Assembly (NCBI RefSeq): GCF_001305965.1
Contig: NZ_JXQC01000003.1
Coordinates: forward strand, 1,364,001 to 1,428,000
Reading direction: 5' to 3'
Source of the DNA: Erythrobacter sp. SG61-1L
GTDB lineage: Bacteria > Pseudomonadota > Alphaproteobacteria > Sphingomonadales > Sphingomonadaceae
DNA length: 64,000 bases
How positions within the stretch are numbered: the first letter of the stretch is position 1; every line of letters starts with the position of its first letter. The notes below the pieces were generated by a model. The model searched no databases. It had not been told where the DNA came from and was given only the letters and a program-made list of their open reading frames with translations. Below, piece after piece: positions 38,085 through 47,759 of this stretch. Both the position numbers and the translations under genes were made by a program.

Positions 38085-38567
38085 TCAGCCCTTGTCCCGC
38101 ATCAGCCTGGCCTTGTCGCGCTTCCAGTCGCGTTCCTTGATGCTGGCGCGCTTGTCGTGAGTCTGCTTGCCCTTGGCCAGCGCCAGTTCAACCTTCGCCC
38201 GCCCGCGCGAATTGAAGTAAACCATCAGCGGCACTAGCGTCATGCCCTTGCGCTCAACCGCACCCAGCAGCTTTTCAATCTCACGGGCATGCAGCAGCAG
38301 CTTGCGCGGGCGTTTGGGTTCGTGATTGAAGCGATTGCCGTGGCTGAATTCGGGGATGTTGGCATTGACGAGGAATGCCTGGCCATCGCGGATTTCGGCA
38401 TAGCTTTCGGCAATGGAGCCTTCGCCACCACGCAGGCTCTTCACCTCGGTTCCGGTCAGCGCGATCCCGGCCTCATACGTATCCTCGATATGATAATCGA
38501 ATCGCGCGCGACGGTTCTCCGCGACGATCTTCTTCTTGTCGAACGTAGTTGGTTTGGGCCGTGCCAT
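38085..38567 (-). CDS. smpB: SsrA-binding protein SmpB
   Basis: Binds tmRNA and carries it to stalled ribosomes for trans-translation; also needed for timed cell-cycle protein turnover in Caulobacter. It has 160 residues: the OB-fold core ([32 protein letters not shown], residues about 15-46, read in parts) and a basic C-terminal tail ([15 protein letters not shown]) that folds in the A site. The ATG at 38567 ([13 protein letters not shown]) is supported by family starts. No ssrA gene was found in this window. Confidence 0.96.
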   Translation of the reverse strand: MARPKPTTFDKKKIVAENRRARFDYHIEDTYEAGIALTGTEVKSLRGGEGSIAESYAEIRDGQAFLVNANIPEFSHGNRFNHEPKRPRKLLLHAREIEKLLGAVERKGMTLVPLMVYFNSRGRAKVELALAKGKQTHDKRASIKERDWKRDKARLMRDKG

Positions 38568-38688
38568 GATGAGGCGCCATGTAGGGGCAGCGGGGCAAAA
38601 GGAAAAGGTGAGACTTTTTCCGTGGACGTCCTTACTTGCCCTGCCGCCCGATCCACTCCATCGTCGGGCCAGAAAAGGGGGCGCATCA

Positions 38689-40656
38689 ATGGGTTGGCAC
38701 AAAAACATCAAACGCTTGCGGCTTGCCGTGAGCGGAGCAGTCGCAGCTTGCCTGCTGGTGGCGCAGCCTGCGCTGACGCAGGATATTCCCCCGATCGAAG
38801 CCTATGGCGAGCTGCCTTCAGTGGAAACCGCAGCAATTTCCGCAAGCGGGGAACGCATCGCAATCGTCACCACCTATGGTCATGAGCGACTTCTGCTGAT
38901 CGTCGATTCCTCGATGAACCTGCTGCGCCAGGTCAGAGTGCAGGACGCCAAGCTGCGCGATCTCGAATGGGTCGGCGACGAAGCGGTTCTGGTCGTCACC
39001 AGCGAAACGGAAGACCTACCCATCGGGTACACGACCGATTCCTATGAAGCCTTCAGTGCCATCACCGTGCCGGTGGACAGCAAGAAGGAAATTCAGGTGG
39101 TCTTTGCCGGAAACAGGGGTGTCGTCACCTCGATTTTCGGGAATTACGGCGTCCGCAAGGTGGACGGGCAGTGGCGCGGCTATTTCGGCGGGATCCAGCT
39201 TGCGCGTTCGCTCGATCTCGGATTCGTGCTTTCGGGCACGGATATCTCGCTGATGGAAGTCGATCTGCTCAAGAACTCCGCCCGCAAGGCGGCCAGCCCT
39301 CCATCGACCGACGTGTCGCGCGAATGGCTGGTCGATGCCGGCGGCAAGGTGGCGGCACGCTTCGACCTGCAGAGCGACACCGGGCGGTGGCAATTGTTCG
39401 GCAGTGGCGGAAAAGCGCTGGCCAGCGGTCTTCAGCCAGAAGGTTACGCTGGCCTGATCGGCCTCAGCTTTGACGGCAAGGGCGTGATCTACAGCGTCAG
39501 GAAAGATGGCCAGACAGTCTGGTACGAACGAAAGCTGGACGGCAGCGGTGAGCCCAAGGAAGTGTTCGAGGATGTCGGGGTCAGGATGACCTATTTCGAC
39601 CGGCATAGCCCGCGTATCCTCGGCATTTTGCCGCGCGGCTCCGGCCAGAAGCCCGAATTCTTCGACCCCGTCTGGAACGAGCGCGCCCAGAAAGTCGCCC
39701 GTGCCTTTTCCAAATTCGATTTCTCGATCGAAGGCTGGAATGACACCTTCACTCAGGTGCTGGTGCGCACCAGCGGCACTGGAGACAGCGGCACCTGGTA
39801 TCTGGTGGACATCGATCAACTCCGCGCCGAAGCCATCGGCCGTGAACGCCCCGCTATCGGGTCAGACCAGGTCGGCCCCGTATCGGTCTTCGCTTACAAG
39901 GCTCAGGACGGGCTGGAGATGGACGGCATCCTGACGGTCCCACCGGGACGTGAGGCGAAATCATTGCCGGTGGTAGTCTTCCCTCACGGCGGGCCCGCAG
40001 GCTTCGACCGCGCTGAATTCGACTGGTGGGCGCAGGCCTTCGCATCACGCGGCTATGCTGTGTTCCAGCCCAACTTCCGAGGATCGACCCATAGGGAGGC
40101 CGCCTTCCGCAATGCCGGTTATGGCGAATGGGGCCGCAAGATGCAGACCGACCTTTCGGACGGGCTGGCCTCATTGGCCAACGCAGGCATCGTCGATCCT
40201 AAGCGCGCCTGCATCATGGGGGCCAGCTATGGCGGCTACGCCGCGCTGGCTGGCGTTACGGTGCAGAACGGGCTTTATCGTTGCGCCGTATCGGTGGCCG
40301 GCGTTTCCGACCCCAGGCAGATGTACAACACCGAAGTGCGCGAGAGCGGAAACAGCAATGTCCTGCGCGAAGCGCTGAAGATGGAACTGGGTAGCAAATC
40401 CGATCTCGATCAGGTCTCTCCCCGCCGCCTTGCGGGCAAGGCCGATGCGCCGATCCTGCTGATCCATGGCCGTGACGACACAGTGGTCGCCTTCGAACAG
40501 AGCACGAAAATGGCCGACGCCCTGAAAGACGCTGGCAAGCCGTACAAGTTCGTCCAACTGGCGGGGGAGGATCACTGGCTGTCCCGTTCGGAAACCCGCA
40601 AGCAGATGCTGGCGGAAGCCCTGGCATTCGTGCAGGAACACAACCCGGCGAATTGA
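38689..40656 (+). CDS. S9-family prolyl oligopeptidase-like serine peptidase
   Basis: A 655-residue secreted peptidase. A signal peptide ([31 protein letters not shown]-like, cleaved near TQD) is followed by a degenerate beta-propeller (about 40-380) and an alpha/beta-hydrolase domain. The catalytic triad is visible: Ser513 in GASYGG, Asp596/597 in HGRDD and His629 in GEDHW. The oxyanion-side HGGPAG motif is also present. It is divergent from smpB and 17 bp upstream of the flavoprotein gene, so they may be co-transcribed. It likely trims periplasmic peptides; specificity unknown. Confidence 0.88.
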   Translation: MGWHKNIKRLRLAVSGAVAACLLVAQPALTQDIPPIEAYGELPSVETAAISASGERIAIVTTYGHERLLLIVDSSMNLLRQVRVQDAKLRDLEWVGDEAVLVVTSETEDLPIGYTTDSYEAFSAITVPVDSKKEIQVVFAGNRGVVTSIFGNYGVRKVDGQWRGYFGGIQLARSLDLGFVLSGTDISLMEVDLLKNSARKAASPPSTDVSREWLVDAGGKVAARFDLQSDTGRWQLFGSGGKALASGLQPEGYAGLIGLSFDGKGVIYSVRKDGQTVWYERKLDGSGEPKEVFEDVGVRMTYFDRHSPRILGILPRGSGQKPEFFDPVWNERAQKVARAFSKFDFSIEGWNDTFTQVLVRTSGTGDSGTWYLVDIDQLRAEAIGRERPAIGSDQVGPVSVFAYKAQDGLEMDGILTVPPGREAKSLPVVVFPHGGPAGFDRAEFDWWAQAFASRGYAVFQPNFRGSTHREAAFRNAGYGEWGRKMQTDLSDGLASLANAGIVDPKRACIMGASYGGYAALAGVTVQNGLYRCAVSVAGVSDPRQMYNTEVRESGNSNVLREALKMELGSKSDLDQVSPRRLAGKADAPILLIHGRDDTVVAFEQSTKMADALKDAGKPYKFVQLAGEDHWLSRSETRKQMLAEALAFVQEHNPAN

Positions 40657-40673
40657 CCGGGAGAGGAAAGGCA

Positions 40674-41825
40674 ATGGAAGCCGCCGATATTCTCGCAAAT
40701 GTGCGGGAACTGACGCCCGCCATCATGGAGCGATCGGGCGAGATCGAGCAATTGCGCCGCTTGCCCGGCGACCTGGTGGCGCAGTTGAGGCAGGCTGGCG
40801 TGTTCCGCATGGCCCGTTCCCGCGCCAAGGGCGGCCCGCAGATGAGCCTGCCGCAACAGCTGCGCGTGATCGAGGAACTGGCCTATGCCGATTCATCGGT
40901 CGGCTGGTGCGTGAAGATCGGGGCGGATAGCGGGTTGATCGCCGAATATCTCCCGCCCGATATTTCCGCCGAATTACTGCCCTCCCCGGATTCAATCACC
41001 GCAGGCCAGTTCACGGCCGGGCGCGGCAGACTGGACCGGGTGGACGGCGGCTATCTGCTGACCGGACGATTCCCTTTCGGCAGCATTTCCGGCCATGCCG
41101 ACGTGATCATGAGCGGAGCCATCGTTCATGTGGATGGCGCGCCCGCCATCGGGCCAAACGGAATGCCCGAGACCCGGCTCGCCTTCGCGCCTGCCGGTGA
41201 ATATGTGCTGGAAGATACCTGGCACACGCATGGCCTGCGCGGCACGGGCAGCAACCATTATCGGGCAGAAGGCATCTTCATTCCCGAAGGCCAGGCCATG
41301 CTGATCGACGATGCGCTGTTCGCCGGGCGCGAGACGCTCTATTCCTCCGGCTTCAACTGGGTGACGACCATGGCAGCCGTGCCGCTGGGCGTCATGCGCC
41401 GGGCGATGGATGAAACGAAGGCACTGATAGGCCAGCGAATGGGTGGCGTTCCGCCTCGACCGATGGCGGAACTGACCCATGTGCGCGAAGCCATCGCACA
41501 GGCCGAGATGGCGCGCGCTTCCGCCGAAGCCTTCCTCTATTCCGCCGCCGACGCTTTCTGGTCAGAGCTGGAGCGCGGCGCCCCTTCAGTCGAGACAAAG
41601 GGGCGGCTGGCGCTATCCAACGTCAATGCCTGCCGCACAAGTGCGGATGTCACGCGGATGCTGTTCGACCTGATCGGCGCGAATGTAATCTTCGAAGGTT
41701 CGGTGATCGAACGGTTGACCCGCGATGCGCTGACCCTGCGCCAGCACATGATCGTCTCACCTGCCCATCTGGAGCATTACGGGGCGATGATACTGGGCAA
41801 GCCTCACCCCTCACCGCTCTACTGA
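40674..41825 (+). CDS. acyl-CoA dehydrogenase-like flavoprotein (group D monooxygenase type)
   Basis: A 383-residue protein of the acyl-CoA dehydrogenase fold. It has RLPGDLVAQLRQAGVFRM at the N-terminus, ADSSVGWCVKIGAD in the helical domain, and DTWHTHGLRGTGSNHY before the beta domain. That WxxxGLRGTGS pattern and lack of a clear catalytic Glu at the usual place fit the HsaA/HpaB/DszC-like flavin-dependent monooxygenases better than true dehydrogenases. The partner flavin reductase is not adjacent and the substrate is unknown. GAGAGGAAAG before ATG 40674 fixes the start. Confidence 0.75.
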   Translation: MEAADILANVRELTPAIMERSGEIEQLRRLPGDLVAQLRQAGVFRMARSRAKGGPQMSLPQQLRVIEELAYADSSVGWCVKIGADSGLIAEYLPPDISAELLPSPDSITAGQFTAGRGRLDRVDGGYLLTGRFPFGSISGHADVIMSGAIVHVDGAPAIGPNGMPETRLAFAPAGEYVLEDTWHTHGLRGTGSNHYRAEGIFIPEGQAMLIDDALFAGRETLYSSGFNWVTTMAAVPLGVMRRAMDETKALIGQRMGGVPPRPMAELTHVREAIAQAEMARASAEAFLYSAADAFWSELERGAPSVETKGRLALSNVNACRTSADVTRMLFDLIGANVIFEGSVIERLTRDALTLRQHMIVSPAHLEHYGAMILGKPHPSPLY

Positions 41826-41839
41826 GCTTGGACCGGTGC

Positions 41840-43942
41840 TCAGGCCACCTGGGCCTGATCGGCTCCGTTGGGCAGTTCGACGCCCGGCTTGGCTTTGCCG
41901 AAGAGATAGCCCTGCCCTTGCCCGCAGCCTTCTTCGCGCAGGCAGGCCAGCACGTCCTCGCGCTCCACGCCTTCGGCCGTCACAGTCAGGCCCAGCGAGC
42001 GGCCAAGGCTGATGATGGCCCGCACCACGGCGCGCGATTCCGGCTCTTTCGCCAGTTGCAGCACGAAGCTCTTGTCGATCTTGATCTTGGTGAAAGGGTA
42101 ATGGAGCAGATAGCTGAGCGAGCTGTAGCCCGTACCGAAATCGTCCATCGAAATGCCGATACCCATCTCGCGAATGCGCTTGATGAGCGTGGAGGTCTGC
42201 TCGCCCTGTTCGATCAGCACGGCCTCGGTGATTTCCAGTTCCAGCCGCGAAGGTTCGAGGCCTGACCAGGCGAGCGCTTGTAGTACGGAATTGAGCAGAT
42301 GACCGTTGCGGAACTGCAGCGGCGAGACATTCACTGCCAGCTTGTGGTGCGAAGGCCATTTGGCCGCTTCGACGCACGCGGTGCGCAGCACCTGCTGGCC
42401 GACAATGTCGATCAGGCCCATTTCCTCGGCCAGCGGGATGAAGATTTCCGGCGAGACGGAACCGCGCTCGGCATGGTTCCAGCGCAACAGCGCCTCATAG
42501 CCGTCGACCTCTTCGGTATCGAGGTCGATCAGCGGCTGGTAATAGACTTCCAACTCGCCCTTCAGCACCGCGTCGCGGAAATCGTTTTCCAGCCGGGTGC
42601 GTTCCTGCGCGGCAATATCCATTGCCGGTTCGAACTGGCGCACCGTGCCGCGCGCACCGGATTTGGCCGCATAAAGCGCCAGATCGGCATAACGCTGCAA
42701 AGTCTCGGCATCGCAACTATCACGCGGGGCGCAGGCAAGACCGATGGTCGCGCCAATGCGCAGCACATTCTCGCCGATGAAGAAGGCCTTGGAAATCTCC
42801 GCAATGATCGTGCGGCAGGTTTCCATCACCACTTCTTCAGACAGACCGGGGAACAGGATCGCGAATTCATCGCCGCCCAGCCGGCAAAGAAGCGCCCCTT
42901 CGGGCACAAGGCCCGACATGCGCCGCGCCGCTTCTGCCAGCAGAGCATCGCCCGGCTGGTGGCCATAGGTATCGTTGACATCCTTGAAATGGTCGAGATC
43001 GACCATCGCCAGGGTGAACCAGTTTTCTTCCGTCGCGGTTGCGAGATGGGAATTCAGATATTCGCGGCACTGCACGCGATTGGCCAGCCCGGTAAGCTCA
43101 TCATGCCGGGCCATATAGGCCATGCGCGCCTCCGCCCGGCGGCGCTCCGTAACGTCGAAGACCGACAGGATCGTCGCTGCGCCGTCCCCCAGCATGGTCT
43201 GGCGCGTGAACAGCACGGATTCCAGCCGCGATCCGTCTGCCGCATATTGCTGCCAGAAGCGGTCCTTTTCCGAATGTTCGGCCACCAGCATCTCGCGCGC
43301 GGCGGCCCATTCATCCGCCGCAAACAGGCGTTCAGCCGGAAGCCCGGCAAATGCCTTGCGGTCATAGCCGAAATGGCAGGCCGCCGCGTCATTGGCGCGC
43401 AGGATCGTCTCGGTCCGCGGATCATAGACCAGCAGCGGTACGGGATTATCCTCGAACAGCAGGCGGAAACCCTGTTCGCGCCGCTTCATGTCGGTCACAT
43501 CCACACGCAGGCCGATCGTGCCGCCGTCGGCGGTGCGGCGTTCCTCGATCAGGATCGTCTGTCCGCTGGAAAGGCACTGTTCATGGCGAGTGCCTGCACC
43601 GGGATTCTCGATCAGGTCGAGACGGTCGGCAATCCACTCTTCTTCGCGGCCCAAAGCCTCGGGATAGTCGCCGCGCTGCACGCCGATCCGCAAGGTGTCT
43701 GCAAGCCGCGCGCCTTCCTTCAGAAGGTCAGCCGATTTCGCGTAGATCTTGGCGTATTCCTGATTCCACAGGATGTAGCGGCCATCCGCATCGAGGAACA
43801 CGATCCCCTCAGGCAGGACGTCAATCGCTTCCCGCAGGCGCTTTTCGGCAAGAGCAGCAGCTTCCTTGGCCGCCCGCAAAGCCTCGCGTTCGTCCACAAG
43901 GCCCGAAGCCCCAGCCGAAAACCCATCCTTTACGCCGTGCAT
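41840..43942 (-). CDS. cytoplasmic PAS-GGDEF-EAL cyclic-di-GMP protein
   Basis: A 700-residue protein without TM segments. Two PAS-like regions (about 35-150, with VLPEGIVFLDADGRYILWN; about 155-265, with FRLLFEDNPVPLLVYDP) feed a GGDEF domain (intact RLGGDEF; RHDELTGLANR) and an EAL domain (YEALLRW, EITEAVL, DDFGTGYSSLSYL, KIDKSFV, AEGVE). Both catalytic signatures look intact, so it may make and break c-di-GMP. The product-inhibition I-site RxxD is replaced by PEGA. Convergent with the flavoprotein gene. PAS ligands are unknown. Confidence 0.92.
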   Translation of the reverse strand: MHGVKDGFSAGASGLVDEREALRAAKEAAALAEKRLREAIDVLPEGIVFLDADGRYILWNQEYAKIYAKSADLLKEGARLADTLRIGVQRGDYPEALGREEEWIADRLDLIENPGAGTRHEQCLSSGQTILIEERRTADGGTIGLRVDVTDMKRREQGFRLLFEDNPVPLLVYDPRTETILRANDAAACHFGYDRKAFAGLPAERLFAADEWAAAREMLVAEHSEKDRFWQQYAADGSRLESVLFTRQTMLGDGAATILSVFDVTERRRAEARMAYMARHDELTGLANRVQCREYLNSHLATATEENWFTLAMVDLDHFKDVNDTYGHQPGDALLAEAARRMSGLVPEGALLCRLGGDEFAILFPGLSEEVVMETCRTIIAEISKAFFIGENVLRIGATIGLACAPRDSCDAETLQRYADLALYAAKSGARGTVRQFEPAMDIAAQERTRLENDFRDAVLKGELEVYYQPLIDLDTEEVDGYEALLRWNHAERGSVSPEIFIPLAEEMGLIDIVGQQVLRTACVEAAKWPSHHKLAVNVSPLQFRNGHLLNSVLQALAWSGLEPSRLELEITEAVLIEQGEQTSTLIKRIREMGIGISMDDFGTGYSSLSYLLHYPFTKIKIDKSFVLQLAKEPESRAVVRAIISLGRSLGLTVTAEGVEREDVLACLREEGCGQGQGYLFGKAKPGVELPNGADQAQVA

Positions 43943-44004
43943 TGTCCGCCTCTTCGCAACCCGTGCGCTTTGGCGGGATTGTTACCCGTTTAACGGTTAA
44001 TAAT

Positions 44005-44019
44005 TTGTGCAACGCACAA
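44005..44019. promoter_or_regulatory. palindrome upstream of the PAS-GGDEF-EAL gene
   Basis: TTGTGC-AAC-GCACAA, a perfect 6+3+6 inverted repeat about 65 bp upstream of the GGDEF-EAL start. An adjoining AT-rich stretch has TTAACGGTTAA at 43990-44000. Plausibly an operator; the factor is unknown. Confidence 0.35.
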
Positions 44020-44040
44020 GAAGCGAAGCGGGCTTTTTCA

Positions 44041-44063
44041 GCAGGATAAGGGACAATCCTGAG
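44041..44063 (-). terminator. hairpin after dapA
   Basis: An imperfect stem (CAGGAT / ATCCTG) 4-25 bp past the dapA stop on the minus strand, followed by CTGAAAAAG rather than a T-run. A weak or rho-dependent terminator at best. Confidence 0.3.
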
Positions 44064-44066
44064 GGA

Positions 44067-44951
44067 TCAGACCAGTCCGGCATGCTCCAGCGCCGCGTCC
44101 ACCGCCTTGCGTGCTTCCGCACTGCATGGAACGATCGGCAGACGCACACTGTCATTCAGGAAATCGTGAACCCGGCTGAGCGCATACTTGGCCGGCGACG
44201 GCGACGCATCGGAGAACATGGCGTAATGCAGCGGATAGAGCTTGTCGTTCAGCTCGCGCGCCTTCTGCAGGTCATTCGCGGCAATCGCAGCCTGAAAGTC
44301 GGCGCACAGGCGCGGTGCGACATTGGCGGTCACCGAAATGCAGCCCACCCCGCCTGCCGCACTGTGCGACAGCCACAGCTCGTCATCGCCGCAAAGCTGG
44401 ACGAAACCGTTGCCCTTGATGCCCATGCGGTGATCGGTCACGCGCGAAAGGTCGCCGCTGGCATCCTTGATGCCCACCATCCGCTCGGGATAGCGGTTCA
44501 CCAGTTCGCACACGGTTTCCGGCTTGAGGTCGGTCACGGTGCGGCCCGGCACGTTATAGAGGATGATTGGCAGATCGCTGTTTTCAGCAAGGTAGCTGTA
44601 ATGCGCGATCAGGCCCGCCTGGCTCGGCCGGTTATAGTAAGGCGCAACGCACAGGCCCGCCTTTGCGCCGCACTTCTTGGAAAAATTCATGTGCAGCAGC
44701 GCGTTCTTGGTGTCGTTGCTGCCGCAGCCGGCAATCACGGGAACGCGGCCGGCGGCCTGTTCCACGCAGACTTCAATCACGCGGTGATGCTCTGCGTTGG
44801 ATAGAGTGGAGGCTTCGCCCGTCGTCCCGCAAGGAACAAGGCCGGAAGAACCGTTCTCGATCTGCCAGTCGACGAGGCGACGGAAACCCTCTTCATCGAA
44901 CGACCCGTCGCGGAATGGGGTCACCAGGGCCGGGATGGAACCGGAAAACAT
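44067..44951 (-). CDS. dapA: 4-hydroxy-tetrahydrodipicolinate synthase
   Basis: Condenses pyruvate with aspartate semialdehyde, the first committed step of lysine and meso-diaminopimelate synthesis for peptidoglycan. It has 294 residues. The Schiff-base lysine is Lys162 in GIKDASGD, with Tyr132 in LYNVPGRT and the CGTTGEASTL pyruvate-binding loop (Thr43, Thr44). It is divergent from the lytic transglycosylase gene. Confidence 0.96.
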   Translation of the reverse strand: MFSGSIPALVTPFRDGSFDEEGFRRLVDWQIENGSSGLVPCGTTGEASTLSNAEHHRVIEVCVEQAAGRVPVIAGCGSNDTKNALLHMNFSKKCGAKAGLCVAPYYNRPSQAGLIAHYSYLAENSDLPIILYNVPGRTVTDLKPETVCELVNRYPERMVGIKDASGDLSRVTDHRMGIKGNGFVQLCGDDELWLSHSAAGGVGCISVTANVAPRLCADFQAAIAANDLQKARELNDKLYPLHYAMFSDASPSPAKYALSRVHDFLNDSVRLPIVPCSAEARKAVDAALEHAGLV

Positions 44952-45044
44952 CGACTTCGCCTCTCGTCTTGCCCAATTTTCTTAATCGGGTACCGTCTGG
45001 CGACCATGCCAGGGGATTCACGTTCAGCGCCTGATAAGGAGGCA

Positions 45045-47024
45045 ATGCCCACGATGTCCAGCATGCTTCGCATGTCCTCCATCGCACTGCTCGCAAGTTC
45101 TTTCCTCAGCGCGTCTGCGCCTGTGGCCGCGGAAGACGCTGCCGACTGGGATCGCGCCCGCGCCCAGCTTGTCGCCACGCAGCCCGGCCCGATGGCCCAG
45201 GCGATTGACCGTTGGCAGCAGCTGACTGCCAGTTCGCGCTTCACATTCGATGATTATGCCGGCTTCATCCTCACCAATCCGGGCTTCCCGGATGAAGGCA
45301 AGCTGCGCTCCTATGCGGAAGCCAAACTGGCCACCGATCCGGTCGACCAGTCCCGCCTGATCGCCTTTTTCGACCGCTATCCACCCCAGACCAATCCGGC
45401 GCGTGCGCAATATGCTCTGGCGCTTAATGCTGCCGGGCGGGGCGAAGCGGCGGAGGCGGCGCGCGCGGCATGGCGCGGCGGTTCGATGAGCCAGCTTGCC
45501 GAAACGACTCTCGCCGCGATCTATGGCGCGCGATTCACCGCGCAGGATCAGGACGCGCGCATGGATGCGCTGTTGTGGGCGCGGGACACCGATGCCGCCG
45601 CGCGGCAACTGGGCCGCACCTCCCCCTCCCGGCAGGCGGTTTTCCGCGCCCGGCTCACCGCCGCACAAGGCATCGATCCGAGTGCGTTCGACCTGCCCGG
45701 CGGGCGGATCGAGGCGCTGAAAGACCCTGGCTATGTGTTCAATGTGGTGCGCCAGCTGCGCAAGGGCGGACGCACGCCCGATGCAGTGAACCTGCTTGCC
45801 ACGCGGCCAATGCTCGCCACGCTCCCGCTGGACCGGGATGCTTGGGTGGAAGAGCTGTTGACGACGGCAAAGGCCGGCGGTGCCCGCGCTGCCCAACGCA
45901 TCGCTGCCTCCATCGATGACGGTTTTGCGCCTGGCGAGGATATCTCCGACCTCTCCTATGGCCTGCGTGACGATTACACCTCGCTGATGTGGCTTGGCGG
46001 AACAAAGGCGCTGTGGGAGCTGAACGAGCCTGCCAGCGCCGCCCCGCTGTTCTACCGCTATGGCGCGGCTGCCCGCACGCCCTACACCCGCTCGAAAGGG
46101 TTCTACTGGGCCGGACTATCCGCCACTCGTGCGGGCGATACAGCATCCGCAAAGCGCTATTTCGAACAGGCCGCGATCTATCCCGACAGGTTCTATGGCA
46201 TGCTGGCGCGTGAAAGGCTGGGCCTGCCCATGCCTGACCTTACTCAGGGTCCGCTGCTGAATGCCGACCCGTCAAAACGCGCCGAGTTCCTTTCCCGGCC
46301 ACTGACCCGTGCCGTGCGCGAAGTGGCGCGCGATGCGCCATGGTCGGTCGGCATCCGCTTCTACCGCGCGATTGCCGGGCAGGCGGAAAGCCGGGAAGAT
46401 CTGCTACTGGTGGCAGAACTTGCACGCGACATCGGCCGGCGCGATCTGGCAGTGATCCTTGGGGACGAGGCAGCCGCACGCGGCAACTCCGATTTCACGG
46501 CCCTCGCCTTCCCCACAGTTCCCACGCCCGCGGCAACCGACTGGACGATGATCCACGCGATCAGCCGGCAGGAAAGCCAGTTCGCCCAGAACGCGGTCAG
46601 CCATGCCGGTGCACGTGGGCTGATGCAGCTCATGCCGGGCACCGCGCGCGAACAGGCGGGCAAGCTGGGGATCGAATATCTCTCCGCCTCGCTGGTCGAT
46701 AATCCTGAATATAATCTCCGCCTTGGCGAAGGATATATCCGCCGCATGCTGGATTATTACGGCGGCAGCTATCCCTTGGCGGTTGCGGCCTATAATGCCG
46801 GTCCGGGCAATGTGAACAAATGGCTCAAGGCCAATGGCGATCCGCGCACCGGTTCCATCAGCTGGATCGACTGGATCGAGAAAATCCCGATCTACGAGAC
46901 CAAGAACTATGTCCAGCGCGTGCTGGAAAACGCAGTGGTCTACGAAGCGATGAATCCCGGCAAGGCCAGCCTTGGCCGCCCGCGCGGGATCAGCCAGTTT
47001 CTGGGCAAATCGACTCCGGGCTGA
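45045..47024 (+). CDS. soluble lytic murein transglycosylase (Slt70-like)
   Basis: Cleaves peptidoglycan between MurNAc and GlcNAc with 1,6-anhydro ring formation, in the periplasm. It has about 659 residues: signal peptide (SSIALLASSFLSASAPVAA), a long alpha-helical superhelical domain (about 40-480) and a C-terminal catalytic domain with the catalytic Glu in ISRQESQF, then GLMQLMPGTA and VAAYNAGPGNV. The start is ambiguous: AAGGAGG lies 2 nt before ATG 45045 and 11 nt before ATG 45054. Its products are what AmpG (5943-7286) would import. Confidence 0.9.
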   Translation: MPTMSSMLRMSSIALLASSFLSASAPVAAEDAADWDRARAQLVATQPGPMAQAIDRWQQLTASSRFTFDDYAGFILTNPGFPDEGKLRSYAEAKLATDPVDQSRLIAFFDRYPPQTNPARAQYALALNAAGRGEAAEAARAAWRGGSMSQLAETTLAAIYGARFTAQDQDARMDALLWARDTDAAARQLGRTSPSRQAVFRARLTAAQGIDPSAFDLPGGRIEALKDPGYVFNVVRQLRKGGRTPDAVNLLATRPMLATLPLDRDAWVEELLTTAKAGGARAAQRIAASIDDGFAPGEDISDLSYGLRDDYTSLMWLGGTKALWELNEPASAAPLFYRYGAAARTPYTRSKGFYWAGLSATRAGDTASAKRYFEQAAIYPDRFYGMLARERLGLPMPDLTQGPLLNADPSKRAEFLSRPLTRAVREVARDAPWSVGIRFYRAIAGQAESREDLLLVAELARDIGRRDLAVILGDEAAARGNSDFTALAFPTVPTPAATDWTMIHAISRQESQFAQNAVSHAGARGLMQLMPGTAREQAGKLGIEYLSASLVDNPEYNLRLGEGYIRRMLDYYGGSYPLAVAAYNAGPGNVNKWLKANGDPRTGSISWIDWIEKIPIYETKNYVQRVLENAVVYEAMNPGKASLGRPRGISQFLGKSTPG

Positions 47025-47319
47025 ACGCGGCGGGAAGCACAGCCCGTCTCTCAGCTTTTGCGACGAACCGTTTGATTTCCGGGCAAACGGAGCTGTTAGC
47101 GCGGCAGGTTACAGAGACATCGCCGGGGCAATCGCATATTATTTGATCGTGACCGGGGTGCTTTAACCAGTTCCATCAGGCCACGATAAACCAGCCCCTG
47201 CGAGGGTCTGACAAGCGGCACGAAAGCCGCAAAATGCACGATTTTTCGGAAGAGGTAAGCACCGCTGCCCGCGGGGCAGCGCGGCTGCGCGTGATCGGCT
47301 TAGCCAGAAGGAGGCTGCG
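47025..47319. other. intergenic region with a strong hairpin
   Basis: About 295 bp with no supported gene. A hairpin CGCTGCCC-GCG-GGGCAGCG (47263-47281) lies 39 bp before the next ATG, in the likely 5' leader of the 47320 gene. No T-run follows, so it is more likely a leader structure than a terminator. A GAAGGAGG ribosome-binding site precedes the ATG. Confidence 0.45.
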
Positions 47320-47697
47320 ATGAGCAGAATGAAAATCGCGGGATTGTCACTCGGGTTGGCAGCCACGCTCGCCTTATCGGCGCAACCGGCCATGGCTGCG
47401 CCGCAAACGAGGTCGGCCGCATCCCTTCCCAGCCGGCCCTATGTCTCCACTCAGAGCTTTGGTTCCGTGGGGCGTCAGCCTGCCGTGATCGGCGGCAATC
47501 AAGGCCGCCAGGGATCAGGCCTGTTCGGCGGCGGGATGGGCAACGGTTTTGGTGGCGGCGGCTTTTTCCCCCTTCCACTTCCCCAACGGCTTATCGACCG
47601 GCTGGAGAACTTCTTCCTGCGCGCCGGGATCGACAATCCCGGCCTGTGTCGGGTGTTCGATTTCAGCTTCTGCGACGATAATGACAGCCCCGGCTGA
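47320..47697 (+). CDS. small secreted Gly-rich protein of unknown function
   Basis: A 125-residue protein with a clear signal peptide (MKIAGLSLGLAATLALSAQPAMA) and a Gly-rich middle (GLFGGGMGNGFGGGGFFPLP). The C-terminal segment has two Cys (NPGLCRVFDFSFCDDN) that could form a disulfide. It has a strong AAGGAGG ribosome-binding site. Unrecognised; no domain is evident. Confidence 0.7.
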   Translation: MSRMKIAGLSLGLAATLALSAQPAMAAPQTRSAASLPSRPYVSTQSFGSVGRQPAVIGGNQGRQGSGLFGGGMGNGFGGGGFFPLPLPQRLIDRLENFFLRAGIDNPGLCRVFDFSFCDDNDSPG

Positions 47698-47759
47698 TCG
47701 ACGCTGATCTGCAGGGCCGGGCTTGGATGGAAGGTGTGACCTGGGCTAAGGCCCGGCCA

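Noticed and set aside
38689-43942. Genomic island with integrase or transposon
   Set aside because: No integrase, transposase, tRNA attachment site or composition break sharp enough to define edges was seen.
43990-44000. TTAACGGTTAA as a CtrA site
   Set aside because: The two TTAA halves are separated by 3 bp, not the 7 bp of the CtrA consensus.
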